A stretch of 64,000 nt of DNA from Bacillota bacterium (GCA_017889585.1 JAGFZX010000025.1:55534-119533); one strand, 5' to 3'. Shown: positions 36,213 through 47,181, counted from the first letter of the stretch. The notes: generated by a model from the letters alone, not told the origin. Made by a program: numbers and translations.

Positions 36213-37670
36213 GTGCTATCAATTGATTGGATGCCTAATCCTAAAGACGCTATGCCTCTCTATCAACAAATTAAAGAGTATATAAAAAATAAAATAGCCG
36301 CTGGTGAGTGGCCTATCAATAGCAAATTACCTCCTCAGCGTACTCTTGCTCATATTTTTCAAGTAAATAGAAGTACATTAACAATTGCCCTAGATGAATT
36401 AATAGCAGATGGATTACTGGAAAGCAAGCTAGGAAGCGGTACCTGGGTAGCAAATAACACTTGGTCATTGCTTACATCAACGTTGCCTGTCAATTGGACT
36501 TCTTATCTTAACAGAGGAATCTATCTCCCTAACCTTCATACCGTTCAGGAAATAAACCATTTGGAATTCAATCCTAAGATCATTCGCTTAGGCACAGGGG
36601 AACTTTCCCCAGATATTTTTCCAAAAGCTATGATGGATTCTATACTAAGGAAGTTACCTAATCGTATTCACTCCCTAGGTTACGAAGAGCCAAGGGGATT
36701 ACCATTTCTCCGTCAACAGATCAGTACCTATTTATCATCCTTCGGAATTAATGCCTCTCCCTCTTCAATTATGATTGTATCTGGCGCATTACAAGCTTTA
36801 CAACTGATCTGCACAAGTCTATTGCCAAAAGACTCTACGATCTTACTTGAAAGCCCCTCGTACCTTTTTTCCCTTAAATTATTTCAATCCATGAATATGA
36901 ATTTTTGCAGTATTCCCCTTGATGAAGAAGGTATTGAAATTGCACCTATCTCTTTTCACAAAAAACATAAAAATACAAATTTGCTATATACGATCCCTTG
37001 CTTTCACAATCCAACTGGAATCATAATGACAGAAAAACGTCGTAAAAGCATCATTGATTTATGCCAAAAGGAGCAATTACCTGTTATTGAGGACGATGTT
37101 TATCGAGAACTCTGGCTTGATACACCACCTCCCACACCACTAAAAGCTCTTGAAAAAGAAGGCCTTGTACTCTACCTCGGAAGTCTCTCAAAATCATTAA
37201 GCCCTGGATTACGCATTGGCTGGATCGTCGGACCAGAACCAGTCATAGAACGACTGGCTGATATTAAAATGCAAAACGACTACGGCTCCAGCTCATTATC
37301 CCAGTGGGCTGCTGCAGAATGGTTTGCCAGTGGACTCTACCAAATACATCTAGAAGAAGTAAGAACACAGCTACGAATTCGTCGTGAAGTCGCTTGCAAT
37401 ACCTTAGAAACCCATTTTTCTGATATTGCTACTTGGCAAATTCCTAAAGGTGGTTTTTATATTTGGCTCATATTAAGTCAGGCAATCTCTATGCAAAAAC
37501 TATTTAAAACAGCTTTAGATAATGGTCTTTTAATTCATCCTGGTCATATATACGATCCTCTATCAAACCACCATCTCCGTCTATCTTATTCTTACGCTTC
37601 ACTGCCTGAAATGGAGAACGGATTATTCCGTCTTTCCACGCTCATCAGAAACCTAATGAAACAATCCTAG
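36213..37670 (+). CDS. MocR-family regulator (GntR DNA-binding domain fused to aminotransferase domain)
   Basis: 485 aa with a GTG start, AAGGAG 6 bases upstream. The N-terminal GntR winged helix (PLYQQIKEYIKNKIAAGEW, LPPQRTLAHIFQVNRSTL) joins a class I aminotransferase fold: IPCFHNPTGIIM near 265, the DDVYRELW pair, and PLP lysine in GSLSKSLSPGLRIGW near 330. MocR proteins use PLP as a sensor cofactor. Divergence from lysE, with the repeated word CCAATT in the 130-base gap (36148 and 36168 areas), suggests it controls the exporter. Confidence 0.9.
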   Translation: MLSIDWMPNPKDAMPLYQQIKEYIKNKIAAGEWPINSKLPPQRTLAHIFQVNRSTLTIALDELIADGLLESKLGSGTWVANNTWSLLTSTLPVNWTSYLNRGIYLPNLHTVQEINHLEFNPKIIRLGTGELSPDIFPKAMMDSILRKLPNRIHSLGYEEPRGLPFLRQQISTYLSSFGINASPSSIMIVSGALQALQLICTSLLPKDSTILLESPSYLFSLKLFQSMNMNFCSIPLDEEGIEIAPISFHKKHKNTNLLYTIPCFHNPTGIIMTEKRRKSIIDLCQKEQLPVIEDDVYRELWLDTPPPTPLKALEKEGLVLYLGSLSKSLSPGLRIGWIVGPEPVIERLADIKMQNDYGSSSLSQWAAAEWFASGLYQIHLEEVRTQLRIRREVACNTLETHFSDIATWQIPKGGFYIWLILSQAISMQKLFKTALDNGLLIHPGHIYDPLSNHHLRLSYSYASLPEMENGLFRLSTLIRNLMKQS

Positions 37671-37702
37671 GTATAATGAATATATTGATCTTATTCACAA
37701 AT

Positions 37703-37734
37703 AAAATAGGCATCTAAACAGATGCCTATTTTAT
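37703..37734. terminator. bidirectional terminator between mocR-like and guaB-like genes
   Basis: AAATAGGCATCT, 5-base loop, AGATGCCTATTT, with T or A runs on both sides. The two genes converge here. Confidence 0.85.
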
Positions 37735-37740
37735 TATTAT

Positions 37741-39237
37741 TTAGTAGTTATTTTCTTTTAATATTACATCATGAGCTCCACCTTCTACAATACTTGTTGA
37801 AGATACCAGCGTAATTCTTGCAGTTCTCTGAAGCTCTTTAATCGATATAGCTCCACAACTACACATTGTTGACTTTATTTTGCTTAAAGTAACATCGATA
37901 TTATCTTTAAGTTTTCCAGCATAAGGTACATAGCTATCCACTCCCTCTTCAAATTTGAGGTTACTTCCTTCTCCGAAGTCATACCGTTGCCAGTTGCGAG
38001 CACGTTTTGATCCTTCTCCCCAATACTCTTTAACATAATTGTTACCAAGCTTTGTTTTAGGAGCAGGACTCTCATCAAATCTTGCGAAATATCTTCCCAT
38101 CATAATAAAATCAGCACCCATAGCTAAAGCGAGTACTGTGTGATAGTCATGTACGACTCCACCATCTGAACAAATTGGAATATATATGCCTGTTTCTTTA
38201 AAGTAGTCCTCTCTTGCCTGTGCAACTTCAATAATTGCAGAAGCCTGTCCTCTACCTATTCCTTTGGTTTCTCTTGTTATGCATATCGATCCACCACCAA
38301 TTCCAACCTTTACAAAATCAGCACCTGCTTCCACGAAGTACATAAATCCTTCTTTATCTACTACGTTTCCGCCGCCGATTTTAACGGTATCCTTATACTC
38401 TGCTTTTATGTATTTTATTGTTTCTGACTGCCATTCGCTAAAACCGTCAGAAGAATCCACACATAATACATCCACTCCAGCTTTAACCAATGCAGGTACT
38501 CTTTCCTTATAATCTCTTGTATTAATACCAGCACCAACCATCAGTCTTTTTTCAGAGTCCAAAAGCTCCAGTGGATTTTGTTTGTGATCCTCATAATCTT
38601 TTCTAAATACGAAGTACACTAATTCCTGTTTTTCATTAATAATCGGTAAACAATGAAGCTTATGCTCCCAAATTATATCATTTGCCTCTTTAAGGCTAGT
38701 ATTAATTGAACTCACTATAAGCTTTGAAAAAGGTGTCATAAATTCTATAATTTTTTTATCTAAAGAATCTCTACTCGTTCTATAATCTCTACTCGTCACG
38801 ATTCCCATTAGTTTAGTACCTAGTGTTCCATCCTCTGTAATTGCAATTGTACCATGCCCCGTTTTCTCTTTTAATGCAATAACATCTTTTACAGTATGTT
38901 CTGGAGATAGATTTGCATTACTAACTACAAAACCAGCTTTGAAATTTTTTACCTTTTTTACCATCTCTACTTGTTGCTCTATAGACTGAGAACCAAAAAT
39001 AAAAGATAAACCTCCACATTTAGAAAGAGCTATTGCGAGATTATCATCAGATACGGATTGCATTATAGCAGAAACAAAGGGGATATTAATTTCAACAGGG
39101 GGCTTCTCATCTTTTTTAAATTTTACAATAGGTGTTTTTAAATTAACATTGCTAGGTATACAATCTTTTCTTGTAAGATTGGGTACAAGAAGATATTCAC
39201 TAAAAGTTCTAGAAACTTCCTCATAATAAAATGCCAT
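37741..39237 (-). CDS. IMP dehydrogenase (GuaB family)
   Basis: 498 aa. Barrel halves are split by CBS-like sequence (about 95-220: [32 protein letters not shown]). The catalytic loop is [21 protein letters not shown] in pieces, with active Cys in SICITR; most bacterial GuaB read SICTTR and end [13 protein letters not shown] and [10 protein letters not shown] form the phosphate site, and the flap holds [12 protein letters not shown]. It converts IMP to XMP with NAD+, the committed step of GMP synthesis. The divergent loop suggests a second or specialised IMPDH type. Monocistronic, with a terminator just after it. Confidence 0.85.
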   Translation of the reverse strand: MAFYYEEVSRTFSEYLLVPNLTRKDCIPSNVNLKTPIVKFKKDEKPPVEINIPFVSAIMQSVSDDNLAIALSKCGGLSFIFGSQSIEQQVEMVKKVKNFKAGFVVSNANLSPEHTVKDVIALKEKTGHGTIAITEDGTLGTKLMGIVTSRDYRTSRDSLDKKIIEFMTPFSKLIVSSINTSLKEANDIIWEHKLHCLPIINEKQELVYFVFRKDYEDHKQNPLELLDSEKRLMVGAGINTRDYKERVPALVKAGVDVLCVDSSDGFSEWQSETIKYIKAEYKDTVKIGGGNVVDKEGFMYFVEAGADFVKVGIGGGSICITRETKGIGRGQASAIIEVAQAREDYFKETGIYIPICSDGGVVHDYHTVLALAMGADFIMMGRYFARFDESPAPKTKLGNNYVKEYWGEGSKRARNWQRYDFGEGSNLKFEEGVDSYVPYAGKLKDNIDVTLSKIKSTMCSCGAISIKELQRTARITLVSSTSIVEGGAHDVILKENNY

Positions 39238-39483
39238 TTTGTTCCATTACCGCCTTGTTATATAAATTTTTCCTATTGTATCAAAGTTAATAGGTACTGT
39301 CAACGTATAGATATTGAACCACACCTAAGTTTGAAAATTTAATAGTTACATTCGCAAATGAAATTTATAGAGATTTCTGTAATTTATTAAGTCCTAGGAC
39401 TTTTTCATAGATCAAAGTCAAAAGTATCTCTCCATCCGCATCTCAAATAAATCTTTTTCATATACATCCTTATAGAGACAGTT

Positions 39484-39620
39484 TAGACTATTTTCACTGT
39501 TCTACATAGTTGCACGAACCCAATAGGATCAGGGATTTAGGCTCATACTAGCATCTGCCTTACTACTCACTCTATATGGTTTTATATGCTATTATCTTCC
39601 TATGTAATACTGTTCACTTT
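39484..39620. repeat. att-arm repeat without tRNA core (type A)
   Basis: It matches the arm parts of the copies at 50513-50696 and 53370-53551 in order: CTATTTTCACTGT, CCCAATAGGATCA, GGGATTTAGGCT, TTACTACTCA, ATATGGTTTTATATG, then a degraded TATCTTCCT. No tRNA-Gly 3' half precedes it, so only the distal end of a module survives. Terminator unit H follows directly. Confidence 0.7.
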
Positions 39621-39621
39621 A

Positions 39622-39655
39622 CAAAAAATCATGCAGTCGTGAAACCGCATGATTA
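39622..39655 (-). terminator. repeated terminator unit H, copy 2
   Basis: AATCATGC, 12-base loop, GCATGATT then TTTTTT on the minus strand; the same hairpin as at 25926 and 50788. It lies 160 bases after the aminotransferase stop. Confidence 0.8.
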
Positions 39656-39813
39656 CCAACCCCTTCTAAGGGTGCTTATAGACGGCACTACCATCCTCTG
39701 TCTCCTTTTGATTTTTCGTTAAAAGGAGCACATTTACATTCAAACCCAATCACCCTGAGTACTATTGGAAAACTAAATACAAAAGATACAAATCCCAACT
39801 CACCAATATATTC

Positions 39814-41205
39814 TTAAGAAATAGTTTTACTACTGGCTATCACCATATCTCCAAATCCCTTATTCTTGGCGCAGATTCCATCCAAAGCCATAAGCAATTT
39901 ATCAAGCTGTTCATAAGACACGGTGAGGGGCGGTTCTAAGCGAATGACATTAGGATTATTCAACGTATATGCCGTAACAATCCGGTGTTTATTCAAGAGT
40001 TCTCCTGCAATCATAGCTCCCAAATATTCTCCAGCTATCTTTTCCACAGCTCCCCCAGTCAGTCTGTTAAGGATACCCTTCTCCGGCTGGGCAAACTCAA
40101 GTCCTATCATAAGCCCTCGACCGCGGACCTCTTTCAGAAATGGATATCGCCCCTGCAGTTGCTGTAATCTCCCCAGAAGATATTCGCCCTTCTCTGCCGC
40201 CTGACGTGACAAATCATCTCGGTAAAGAATTTCCAAAGTGGCAATCCCTGCCGCTGCTGCCCGCGAATTTCCTCCAAAGGTGGAGGTATGCAGGGTTGCT
40301 TTCTCCACACTGCCATAGGCCTGTTTCCATATCTTTTCTGTAGTGGTATAGGCTGCTAGTGGCATCACCCCGCCTCCAAAGGATTTGGACAGACACAAAA
40401 TGTCGGGAACAATCCCTTCTTGTTCGCAGGCGAATAATTTCCCGGTACGGCCAAACCCTGTTTGGATCTCATCAACAATAAGCAGTGTGTTATAATCTGT
40501 ACAAATATCTCGGACTTTTCTCAAATACCCTTCAGGTGGAACAATAATTCCTCCCTCTCCCTGAATAGGTTCCACAATAAAAGCCGCCACATCCTTCTGA
40601 GCCAAAGCTTTCTCAAGAGCGACTGCATCCCCATAAGGAACAAATTCTATCCCTGGTAGTAGAGGGCTAAAAGGCTTCCGATATTTCTCCCGCCCTGTAA
40701 CCGATAGAGCTCCAAAGGATTTACCATGAAAAGAACCCTCGCAGGAAACAATCTTCGTTCTTCCAGTAGAGGCCCGAGCCAGTTTTAACGCCCCTTCCAC
40801 TGCCTCCGCTCCACTGTTACCGAAAAATGAGTATTGCAGTTCTCCGGGAGTGAAGATAGCCAAATTCCGAGCTAATGCCCCTGCTAAAGGATTGAGAGCC
40901 GCTTGAAGCAGATTAGGTAATTCCTTTACCGCCTCAACTGCTTCAATGATCCCAGGGTGGTTGTGCCCTAGGTTCAGGGCCCCATAGCCTCCCAAAAAAT
41001 CTAAGTATTCATTTTCTTCCGTATCCCAGATTGAGGTACCCTCTGCCCTAACAAAACACTTATCAAAATTTAAAAGCCCCATGAGATTTACTAACTCCGG
41101 ATTTATAAATCGCCGGTGATTCTCCCGATTTTGTTCCCGGGATAATTCCATAGCTTCCTTAAGATCCAAAAATTCAGGCATTTCATCTTTTATCCGTCTT
41201 CCCAT
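39814..41205 (-). CDS. class III PLP aminotransferase (putrescine/ornithine aminotransferase-like)
   Basis: About 463 aa from [12 protein letters not shown] (GGGAGG 8 bases upstream); a longer reading to 41313 lacks a ribosome site. Motifs: [73 protein letters not shown] and the PLP lysine in [12 protein letters not shown]. Length and sequence pattern are closest to putrescine aminotransferase (PatA/YgjG) and related omega-amino-group transferases using 2-oxoglutarate. No polyamine genes are nearby, so the substrate is open. Confidence 0.85.
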   Translation of the reverse strand: MGRRIKDEMPEFLDLKEAMELSREQNRENHRRFINPELVNLMGLLNFDKCFVRAEGTSIWDTEENEYLDFLGGYGALNLGHNHPGIIEAVEAVKELPNLLQAALNPLAGALARNLAIFTPGELQYSFFGNSGAEAVEGALKLARASTGRTKIVSCEGSFHGKSFGALSVTGREKYRKPFSPLLPGIEFVPYGDAVALEKALAQKDVAAFIVEPIQGEGGIIVPPEGYLRKVRDICTDYNTLLIVDEIQTGFGRTGKLFACEQEGIVPDILCLSKSFGGGVMPLAAYTTTEKIWKQAYGSVEKATLHTSTFGGNSRAAAAGIATLEILYRDDLSRQAAEKGEYLLGRLQQLQGRYPFLKEVRGRGLMIGLEFAQPEKGILNRLTGGAVEKIAGEYLGAMIAGELLNKHRIVTAYTLNNPNVIRLEPPLTVSYEQLDKLLMALDGICAKNKGFGDMVIASSKTIS

Positions 41206-41391
41206 ACCTTGTTCCTCCCTATCCAAAATCATGTGCATACATTGTATACAGCTATTATATAAATTATTCTCTGTATGTACAATTATTTCCTTCAATTTAC
41301 CTATTTTTACCAAGTTAATAATCTAGCTCTACAAACTAAAATCTATTATACTTTTGATTACTAGGATTTATTTAGATTCTTATTTTATCCT

Positions 41392-41500
41392 GTATTGTCT
41401 TCCTGCCCAATATAAAAAGCCTTCGCAAAATCTGCGAAGGCTTGAATTTACTGGCGCTTCTTCAAGGGCTAGGACCCTAAACATCCGGACTAAATATCAA
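41392..41500. repeat. tRNA-Gly att repeat R1 (most degraded copy)
   Basis: TGTATTGTCTTCCTGCCC arm, then hairpin GCCTTCGCA/TGCGAAGGC (41420-41442), then GAATTTACTGGCGC. After that the tRNA 3'-half sequence is barely recognisable. The OYE gene occupies the position of the missing arm. Confidence 0.6.
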
Positions 41501-43439
41501 GCGCAGCATGATATCCCTGATATACTGCAATCGTTATGGTAGATGGAAATACACAATCTCCAATCTGTGCAACATAAGGTGCACAGTCAACTAAGTCTTC
41601 TACTACCTTTCTTCTTGCTCGCTGTCCAAGTGCACAGATTACTGTAGTACCTGGAACAAGATGCTCTTCACCAGCTTCATCTGCACAGACAACACCTTCT
41701 TCTGTTACACGTAATCCCTTATATCCTGTATGAACATGAATCTTATTCTTTTCAATTTCCTCTAACAGAATCGGACGATGTCTGATATTTGCATCCGGAG
41801 CAAGTTCCATTCTCATCTCTACCAGATGTACGATCTTGCCTTCCTGTGCAAGATGGATTGCTGCTTCACAGCCTGCCAGACCCCCTCCAAAAACTACAAC
41901 TTCATTACCGACCTTATCCTTCTCCATATAATAATCATTAACAACTACTACGTTATCACCTGCAAGTCCAGGAATGGCCGGAACAAGTGGTTCGGAACCG
42001 ACTGCGATAATTAAAGCATCAACGTTTTCTTTTTCTACATACTCTTTTGTAACAGATGTATTTAAGCGAATCTCAACACCGGCATCCCTTGCCAATTTTT
42101 CAAGAGTAACACCTAACTCATACATTTCATACTTAAATGGAATTGCCTGTTCTCCCTTCAATATGCCGCCTAACTGGTCAGACTGCTCACAAAGGATTAC
42201 CTTATGTCCACGCTTTGCAGCGGTGATAGCAGCTTCCAATCCGCCTGGTCCACCGCCTGCTACCAGAACCTTACATTGACGAGAAGAAGGAACAACTTCT
42301 GTCCCATCAAGTTCACGTCCGATTAATGGGTTAACCGTACAGCGTCTTGTGGATGTAGCAGCACGTTCTGCCATGCAGGTAAAGCATCTTAGACATTTTA
42401 CAATATCCTCATCCCGGTTGCTCATAACCTTTCTTGGTAGGTCGTGATCAGCTAACAGTGCACGAGCCATCTCAACAACATCTGCCTTGCCGGTGGCGAT
42501 GATTTCTTCCATCATAGCCGGGTCATTTAGACCGCCAAGTGTTGCAACAGGAACACTTACATGTTTTTTAATCTCTGCTGCAAGATAAACATTCGATCCA
42601 TGAGGTAAGAACATTGACGGATGTGTTGTACTAAATCCTCTCTGGTAAGTTCCTGCAGATACATGAAGTAAATCTACTCGAGATTCCAGTAATTTAGCGA
42701 TTTCAACACCAACCACCAAATCATAGCCACCTTCAAATAACTCCGAACCGCTCATTCTGAACTCTATTGGAAAGCCATGACCAACTACCTTGCGAACACT
42801 GTCAAGAACCTCTTGTGCAAAACGCACTCTGTTTTCCAGAGAACCGCCATACTTATCTGTTCTATGGTTGAAGTAAGGAGATAGGAATTGATTAATAAGC
42901 CAACCATGTCCACCATGAACCATAACCATCTTAAAACCCGCTCTTTTAGCTAGGCCGGCACAATTTCCGTAAGCTGCTACGATTTCAGCAATCATTTTTT
43001 CAGTAAGTTCCTTTACTTCCAGACCATCCGGACGGACTCCGGCGCTTGGCCCCCACTGAGCAAGTCCATATTTCTTATCCTTGTCTGTCAGATAAGTCCC
43101 GGCATACTGCCCGGAATGAGATAGTTCTACACTGGCAATTGAGCCGTGGCGACTGATAGCATCTGCAGTGTAGGTAAAACTTGAAAGAGAACCTACTGTC
43201 TGTAGATCTAGATGATATGCATGAGAACCATCGGTTTGCGGATGAACTATACATTCACTGATAGTAACCGCAGCAGCACCGCCCTTGGCTCTTAATTCAT
43301 AAAAAGCTGTGGATGCGCGTCCAATGGTACAATCAACGGTAATGTCTGTTCCTCCCATAGGAGCAGAAAACATTCTGTTTCGGAAATTCACATTTCCAAT
43401 TTTGATTGGTTTACATAGGTTTGGATATTTTCTTTGCAT
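41490..43439 (-). CDS. Old Yellow Enzyme/2,4-dienoyl-CoA reductase-type flavo-iron-sulfur oxidoreductase
   Basis: 649 aa. The N-terminal FMN barrel (PIKIGNVNFRNRMFSAPMGG, HGGHGWLINQFLSPYFNHRTD with catalytic His) spans about 1-340. A 4Fe-4S cluster follows with C-x2-C-x3-C-x11-C (CLRCFTCMAERAA, CTVNP). A C-terminal FAD/NAD(P) domain has VLVAGGGPGGLEAA near 385 and VVVFGGGLAGCEAA. The class includes FadH, enoate reductases and bile-acid BaiCD/BaiH, which reduce C=C bonds next to carbonyls in anaerobes. Divergent from padR with a perfect PadR operator between them, so it is probably induced by its phenolic or enoate substrate. Confidence 0.9.
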   Translation of the reverse strand: MQRKYPNLCKPIKIGNVNFRNRMFSAPMGGTDITVDCTIGRASTAFYELRAKGGAAAVTISECIVHPQTDGSHAYHLDLQTVGSLSSFTYTADAISRHGSIASVELSHSGQYAGTYLTDKDKKYGLAQWGPSAGVRPDGLEVKELTEKMIAEIVAAYGNCAGLAKRAGFKMVMVHGGHGWLINQFLSPYFNHRTDKYGGSLENRVRFAQEVLDSVRKVVGHGFPIEFRMSGSELFEGGYDLVVGVEIAKLLESRVDLLHVSAGTYQRGFSTTHPSMFLPHGSNVYLAAEIKKHVSVPVATLGGLNDPAMMEEIIATGKADVVEMARALLADHDLPRKVMSNRDEDIVKCLRCFTCMAERAATSTRRCTVNPLIGRELDGTEVVPSSRQCKVLVAGGGPGGLEAAITAAKRGHKVILCEQSDQLGGILKGEQAIPFKYEMYELGVTLEKLARDAGVEIRLNTSVTKEYVEKENVDALIIAVGSEPLVPAIPGLAGDNVVVVNDYYMEKDKVGNEVVVFGGGLAGCEAAIHLAQEGKIVHLVEMRMELAPDANIRHRPILLEEIEKNKIHVHTGYKGLRVTEEGVVCADEAGEEHLVPGTTVICALGQRARRKVVEDLVDCAPYVAQIGDCVFPSTITIAVYQGYHAALDI

Positions 43440-43460
43440 ACTTTCATTCTCCTTATTGAT

Positions 43461-43578
43461 TTATACTATTTGATTCTTTCTGGCTCCGGTAACAAAGGTC
43501 AGGATAAGACCTGCCATTGCCAGACATGCTGTAGCCAGTCTATTGATTCGGCCAATCTTATGAGAAAGTAACCCTGTT
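43461..43578 (-). pseudogene. C-terminal scrap of a membrane transporter
   Basis: The minus strand reads LLSHKIGRINRLATACLAMAGLILTFVTGAR and stops 20 bases before the OYE start. The LSxKIGR loop followed by one hydrophobic segment is like the end of an MFS or similar transporter. A stop lies just upstream, so only about 38 codons remain. Confidence 0.35.
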
Positions 43579-43686
43579 TTTCAATGTTACTCTACTAGTT
43601 GTAATGAACTTGAAGATGGGGAATTTTTCTGCGGGAATTTGTAAACCTCCTTGTATTTTGTTGGTTTTTCGATTATATTTGTTATT

Positions 43687-43740
43687 ATAATGATCAAATT
43701 AAAACATGTCAATTATTACATGTTTTAATTTGATCATTAT
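43687..43740. promoter_or_regulatory. perfect 23-bp inverted repeat, PadR operator
   Basis: Two exact 23-base complementary arms (43687-43709 and 43718-43740) around the 8-base spacer CAATTATT. The centre reads ATGT-N8-ACAT, the published PadR binding consensus. It lies between the divergent OYE and padR genes. Confidence 0.85.
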
Positions 43741-43775
43741 TAATATAATATCTTTGGGAGAAGAATATACTGATT

Positions 43776-44354
43776 ATGAAATACAGAAAGGTGATGGTTG
43801 ACGGGATGCGTACGTTAAAACATGCAATTTTAGGGGTAATCAATAGGGAAGCGATGACTGGCTATGATTTAATGAAAGTCTTTAATCTGGAACTGGTGAA
43901 TTTTTGGTATGCGAAGCACAGCCAAATCTATCCTGAGTTAAAAAAATTAACGGACGAAGGCCTGATCACCTACGAAACGGTACTGCAAGGTGAGAAACTA
44001 GAAAAAAAGCTCTACTCAATTACAGAAGCAGGAAAAGAAGCTTTTTTAAGATGGCTTTCAAAACAAGATCTCCTGGAACCGACACCAAAGGATATTTTCA
44101 GACTGAAAGTCTACTTCATCGAGTCCATGACTAAGGAAGATATTCTGAAGCAGTTTCATTATCAGCTTGATCTGCGGAAAGAGAAATTAGAAAAACTAGA
44201 AACGACAATGATTGAGCATCCTTATGCCAGGATTATTTCTGATGTTATTTCTCCACTGTATGGAGATTACATTGTATTGAAAGGTGCTATCATGCGAGAG
44301 CGTACCTATATTGACTGGCTGTTAGAATGTATTAAAGAAATCGAAAACTGCTAA
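43776..44354 (+). CDS. PadR-family transcriptional regulator
   Basis: About 192 aa. The winged helix occupies residues about 11-85 (LKHAILGVINREAMTGYDLMKVF, SQIYPELKKLTDEGLITYE). The Vir-like C-terminal helical dimerisation domain follows (LRKEKLEKLETTMIEHPYA). PadR proteins repress phenolic-acid or efflux genes and are released by the ligand. The exact start is uncertain: ATG 43776 (GGGAG 12 bases upstream) or ATG 43806 at MRTLKHAI. Probably autoregulated through the palindrome at 43687-43740, which also faces the OYE gene. Confidence 0.88.
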   Translation: MKYRKVMVDGMRTLKHAILGVINREAMTGYDLMKVFNLELVNFWYAKHSQIYPELKKLTDEGLITYETVLQGEKLEKKLYSITEAGKEAFLRWLSKQDLLEPTPKDIFRLKVYFIESMTKEDILKQFHYQLDLRKEKLEKLETTMIEHPYARIISDVISPLYGDYIVLKGAIMRERTYIDWLLECIKEIENC

Positions 44355-44458
44355 AAGACCTGTTATCGCAGGTCTTGGGGAGGCCATAGAAAATTGGACC
44401 TATTGACAGAAGGAAAGCTCATTTCCAATGCAGCATACTATATTAGGAGCTGATATTA

Positions 44459-44596
44459 ATGATGGGCAAAAAAAGCAGCCAACTTAAATTAATCATGCTA
44501 GATATCGAAGGACTGATACCAGAGAAACATCTCTTAAAGCAACTTCGCTGTATTAGCAATAACATCCCTAAAAATTTATTTTTCTTCTCATTTTAA
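44459..44596 (+). pseudogene. IS1182-family transposase, N-terminal fragment
   Basis: AGGAG then ATG ATG opens 45 codons containing LIMLDIEGLIPEKHLLKQL, the start of IS1182-type transposases (LVDIDSLVPEDHLLRKI). It then loses frame. It is the complementary end to the fragment at 27869, from a different copy. Confidence 0.6.
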
Positions 44597-44681
44597 TCGA
44601 ATACAACTCTGTAAATTGCCTCTGTATTTTCTAGTCATTCTACCCTGTATTTGGTACATTAATATGGTCCCAAAGCACAAA

Positions 44682-44890
44682 AGAGCCTTCGCAATAACTT
44701 GCGAAGGCTTGAAATTACTAGAGCCAGTCAAGAAATCCCAATTCTCGACCCACGGCATTGAGAATTCAAAGGCGATATTTTCATACTGTCTATTAAGTAT
44801 TACGAATTCAATTAATTCAATGGTTTTCTGACTTTAATGTTCTTAACTAGTCCATGAATTCTATATCTTATAACTATGTATTGCCTTCCT
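44682..44890. repeat. tRNA-Gly att repeat R2 (type B arm, partly degraded)
   Basis: Hairpin GCCTTCGCAATAACTTGCGAAGGC is followed by a damaged tRNA-Gly 3' half (44719-44767; CTCGACCCACGG still exact). The type B arm follows: GAATTCAATTAATTCAA, TCTTAACTAGTCCATGAATTC, ending TATTGCCTTCCT. Confidence 0.75.
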
Positions 44891-44898
44891 CTGTCCCG

Positions 44899-46872
44899 CT
44901 ACATCCGGAAGCCGGTTACTGCAGTCTGCAAATCCTGAGCTAGTTTGGCTAACGCCTGGCTTGATGATGCAATTTCTTCCATAGAGGCCAATTGTTCTTC
45001 AGCTGCCGCCGAAACACCTTGAGCCTCGCCCGCCGATTTTTTGCCAAGGCTATCAATCTTTTTAACCGAGACCACAATCTGCTGACTGCCAACCGCCATT
45101 TGCTGCATAGTTGCAGAAATTTCCTTCACTTGGCCAGATACTTCGGTCACCAGATCGGCAATTTCCCGAAAAGCCGCGCCGGCAGTATTAACAACCTCAG
45201 CCCCGTTCTTGACTTCCCGGGTACCATTGTCCATAGCCGCAACTGCCTTGTCGGTATCAATCTGGATTTCGCCGATCAGTTCCGCAATCTTTTTAGCCGC
45301 TTCCTGAGACTGCTCCGCTAATTTGCGCACTTCTTCGGCTACCACGGCAAAGCCTCGGCCCTGCTCTCCTGCCCGCGCTGCCTCAATGGCCGCATTTAGA
45401 GCCAAAAGGTTAGTCTGTCCGGCAATACCGGAAATTGTATCAACAATCTGACCGATCTCTTGGGAACGTTCGCCTAATTTTGCTACAACCTGGGCTGATG
45501 TTGTGACCGTTGTTTCGATTTGATTCATCTGCACTACCGCTTTTTCTACCGCTTTATCGCCCTCTTTCGCCTGTTCTGCCGCCTGAGCTGATTGTGTAGC
45601 TACCTGATTGGTACTAGCGGCGATCTGCTGAATGCTAGCCGACATCTGTTCCACAATAGCCGTAGTGTCATTGGCCGCATTCATCTGCTCGCTGGCGCCT
45701 GCAGCCACATCAGTAATCGATGTGGCAATTTGATTGGCGGCCTGAGCCGATTGCTCTGAGCTGGCTGTCAGTTCTTCCGAAGAAGCTGCCACTTGTTCTG
45801 AGGAAATACCTATTTGCTTTACTAGATCACGCAAATTCCCGACCATCGTTTCAAAAGCCCGCGCCAAATCACCCAGTTCATCCTGAGAAGTAACTGCAAC
45901 CTGAGTTATGCTAAGATCACCGTTCGCAATGCGGTTCGCTGCCTCCTTCAGTATCTGTAGCGGCTTTACAATGCGGGTCGCTGCCCATAATATTACAATA
46001 ACGGCAAGGATAAGTACGATGATAATGGTAATCACTGATGTCCACGCGAAAGCACTCAAATTCGCAGTTGCTTCACTCACTGGTATATTTACAGCAATAG
46101 ACCAGTTTGTTCCTTGAATGGGCGCATACGCTAGATATTTATTTACACCTTCATATTTGTATTTGGCAACTCCCTTTTCACCATTTACCATTTTACCTAC
46201 CGCTGTCTTTAAAGCAGGCTCAGCGTTAGGATCGGTATACGGATTTGACTTACCGGCCAGTTCTTTATTCGGGTGAATGATAACTGTTCCATCGCCTCGT
46301 ACAACATATGCATAACCCGTTTGTCCAACCTTTATATTCAAAACTTGCTTCTCAACCGCTTCTATATTAACTGCTCCAAATAGCATTCCTATAATTCTAT
46401 CACCAGACCGAATTGGTGTAGTTACCATAACAATTGTCTTACCTGTCCCCATAGAGGTAACAGGATTTGAAATAACCATTTCCCCTTTCATAACCTGCTG
46501 AAAATAATCCTTATTCCCTAGAGTGCCACTCTTGCCTAAATGATCAACAAAATTGCCCTTATCATCAGTATATGCAATTGTTTCGTATATCTTATTTTTA
46601 GATGTTTCGGTGGCAAGGTAAGCCATAATAGCTTCATGATTGCCACTGGTCATGATCGGCGCCCGAGCAATGGCGGACAACTCTATCTTAGTACCGTCTA
46701 AAAACGCGCGGATTTCTTGACTGTTGCTTTGTGCCAGAATGCCGATCTCTGTTTCCACATCCTGTATTAGCATCTTTTGCCCTTGCCAATAATTTAATCC
46801 TGCTAATATACCTAATGATACTACAAACAATACAATAGCTCCTACTGTAAGCTTCGCTCTAATGCTTTTCAT
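44899..46872 (-). CDS. methyl-accepting chemotaxis protein with dCache sensor
   Basis: 657 aa. Membrane helix 1 is residues 8-28. A dCache_1 periplasmic sensor follows at about 35-275 ([40 protein letters not shown]). Helix 2 lies near 280-302 and HAMP near 303-355. The long signalling hairpin has its invariant tip [21 protein letters not shown]. It reports ligand binding to CheA/CheW. The ligand is not predictable. It is alone between two att repeats and intact, unlike the related broken gene at 55.2-57.2 kb. Confidence 0.93.
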   Translation of the reverse strand: MKSIRAKLTVGAIVLFVVSLGILAGLNYWQGQKMLIQDVETEIGILAQSNSQEIRAFLDGTKIELSAIARAPIMTSGNHEAIMAYLATETSKNKIYETIAYTDDKGNFVDHLGKSGTLGNKDYFQQVMKGEMVISNPVTSMGTGKTIVMVTTPIRSGDRIIGMLFGAVNIEAVEKQVLNIKVGQTGYAYVVRGDGTVIIHPNKELAGKSNPYTDPNAEPALKTAVGKMVNGEKGVAKYKYEGVNKYLAYAPIQGTNWSIAVNIPVSEATANLSAFAWTSVITIIIVLILAVIVILWAATRIVKPLQILKEAANRIANGDLSITQVAVTSQDELGDLARAFETMVGNLRDLVKQIGISSEQVAASSEELTASSEQSAQAANQIATSITDVAAGASEQMNAANDTTAIVEQMSASIQQIAASTNQVATQSAQAAEQAKEGDKAVEKAVVQMNQIETTVTTSAQVVAKLGERSQEIGQIVDTISGIAGQTNLLALNAAIEAARAGEQGRGFAVVAEEVRKLAEQSQEAAKKIAELIGEIQIDTDKAVAAMDNGTREVKNGAEVVNTAGAAFREIADLVTEVSGQVKEISATMQQMAVGSQQIVVSVKKIDSLGKKSAGEAQGVSAAAEEQLASMEEIASSSQALAKLAQDLQTAVTGFRM

Positions 46873-46962
46873 AAATCATTCTCCTTGATTCTGCAAATAT
46901 TGTACTAGAAAATTAGATGCTAATTATAATAACTAGAACTGTCAACATCCTTGCTTTAGATT

Positions 46963-47181
46963 CTATTTTTCATTTTTTCGCTCAAATTGCTTCTGTACTT
47001 CTACAATCTTATGGTTATCATCATATATGCTGGTATGTTTAGAATTTCTAGTACGATCCCCCCTTGGCCAGGCCAGTTTATTATTGTCCTCATATAATCT
47101 ACAACGTAGCCGACAACTAATACCCCAAGGAAGCTCATCTAGACTCAACGCCCCTAGATTAGTTGTAAAAAAGAAAAACAA
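46963..47181 (-). CDS. possible small secreted protein
   Basis: An open frame of about 72 codons begins at TTG inside a strongly hydrophobic run (LLFFFFTTNLGALS) and continues with RLYEDNNKLAWPRGD and TSIYDDNHKIVEVQ, two similar YD-repeat-like units. No ribosome site or proper start is visible; it may be a fragment. The rest of the interval 46873-47545 shows nothing I can support. Confidence 0.3.
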   Translation of the reverse strand: MFFFFTTNLGALSLDELPWGISCRLRCRLYEDNNKLAWPRGDRTRNSKHTSIYDDNHKIVEVQKQFERKNEK

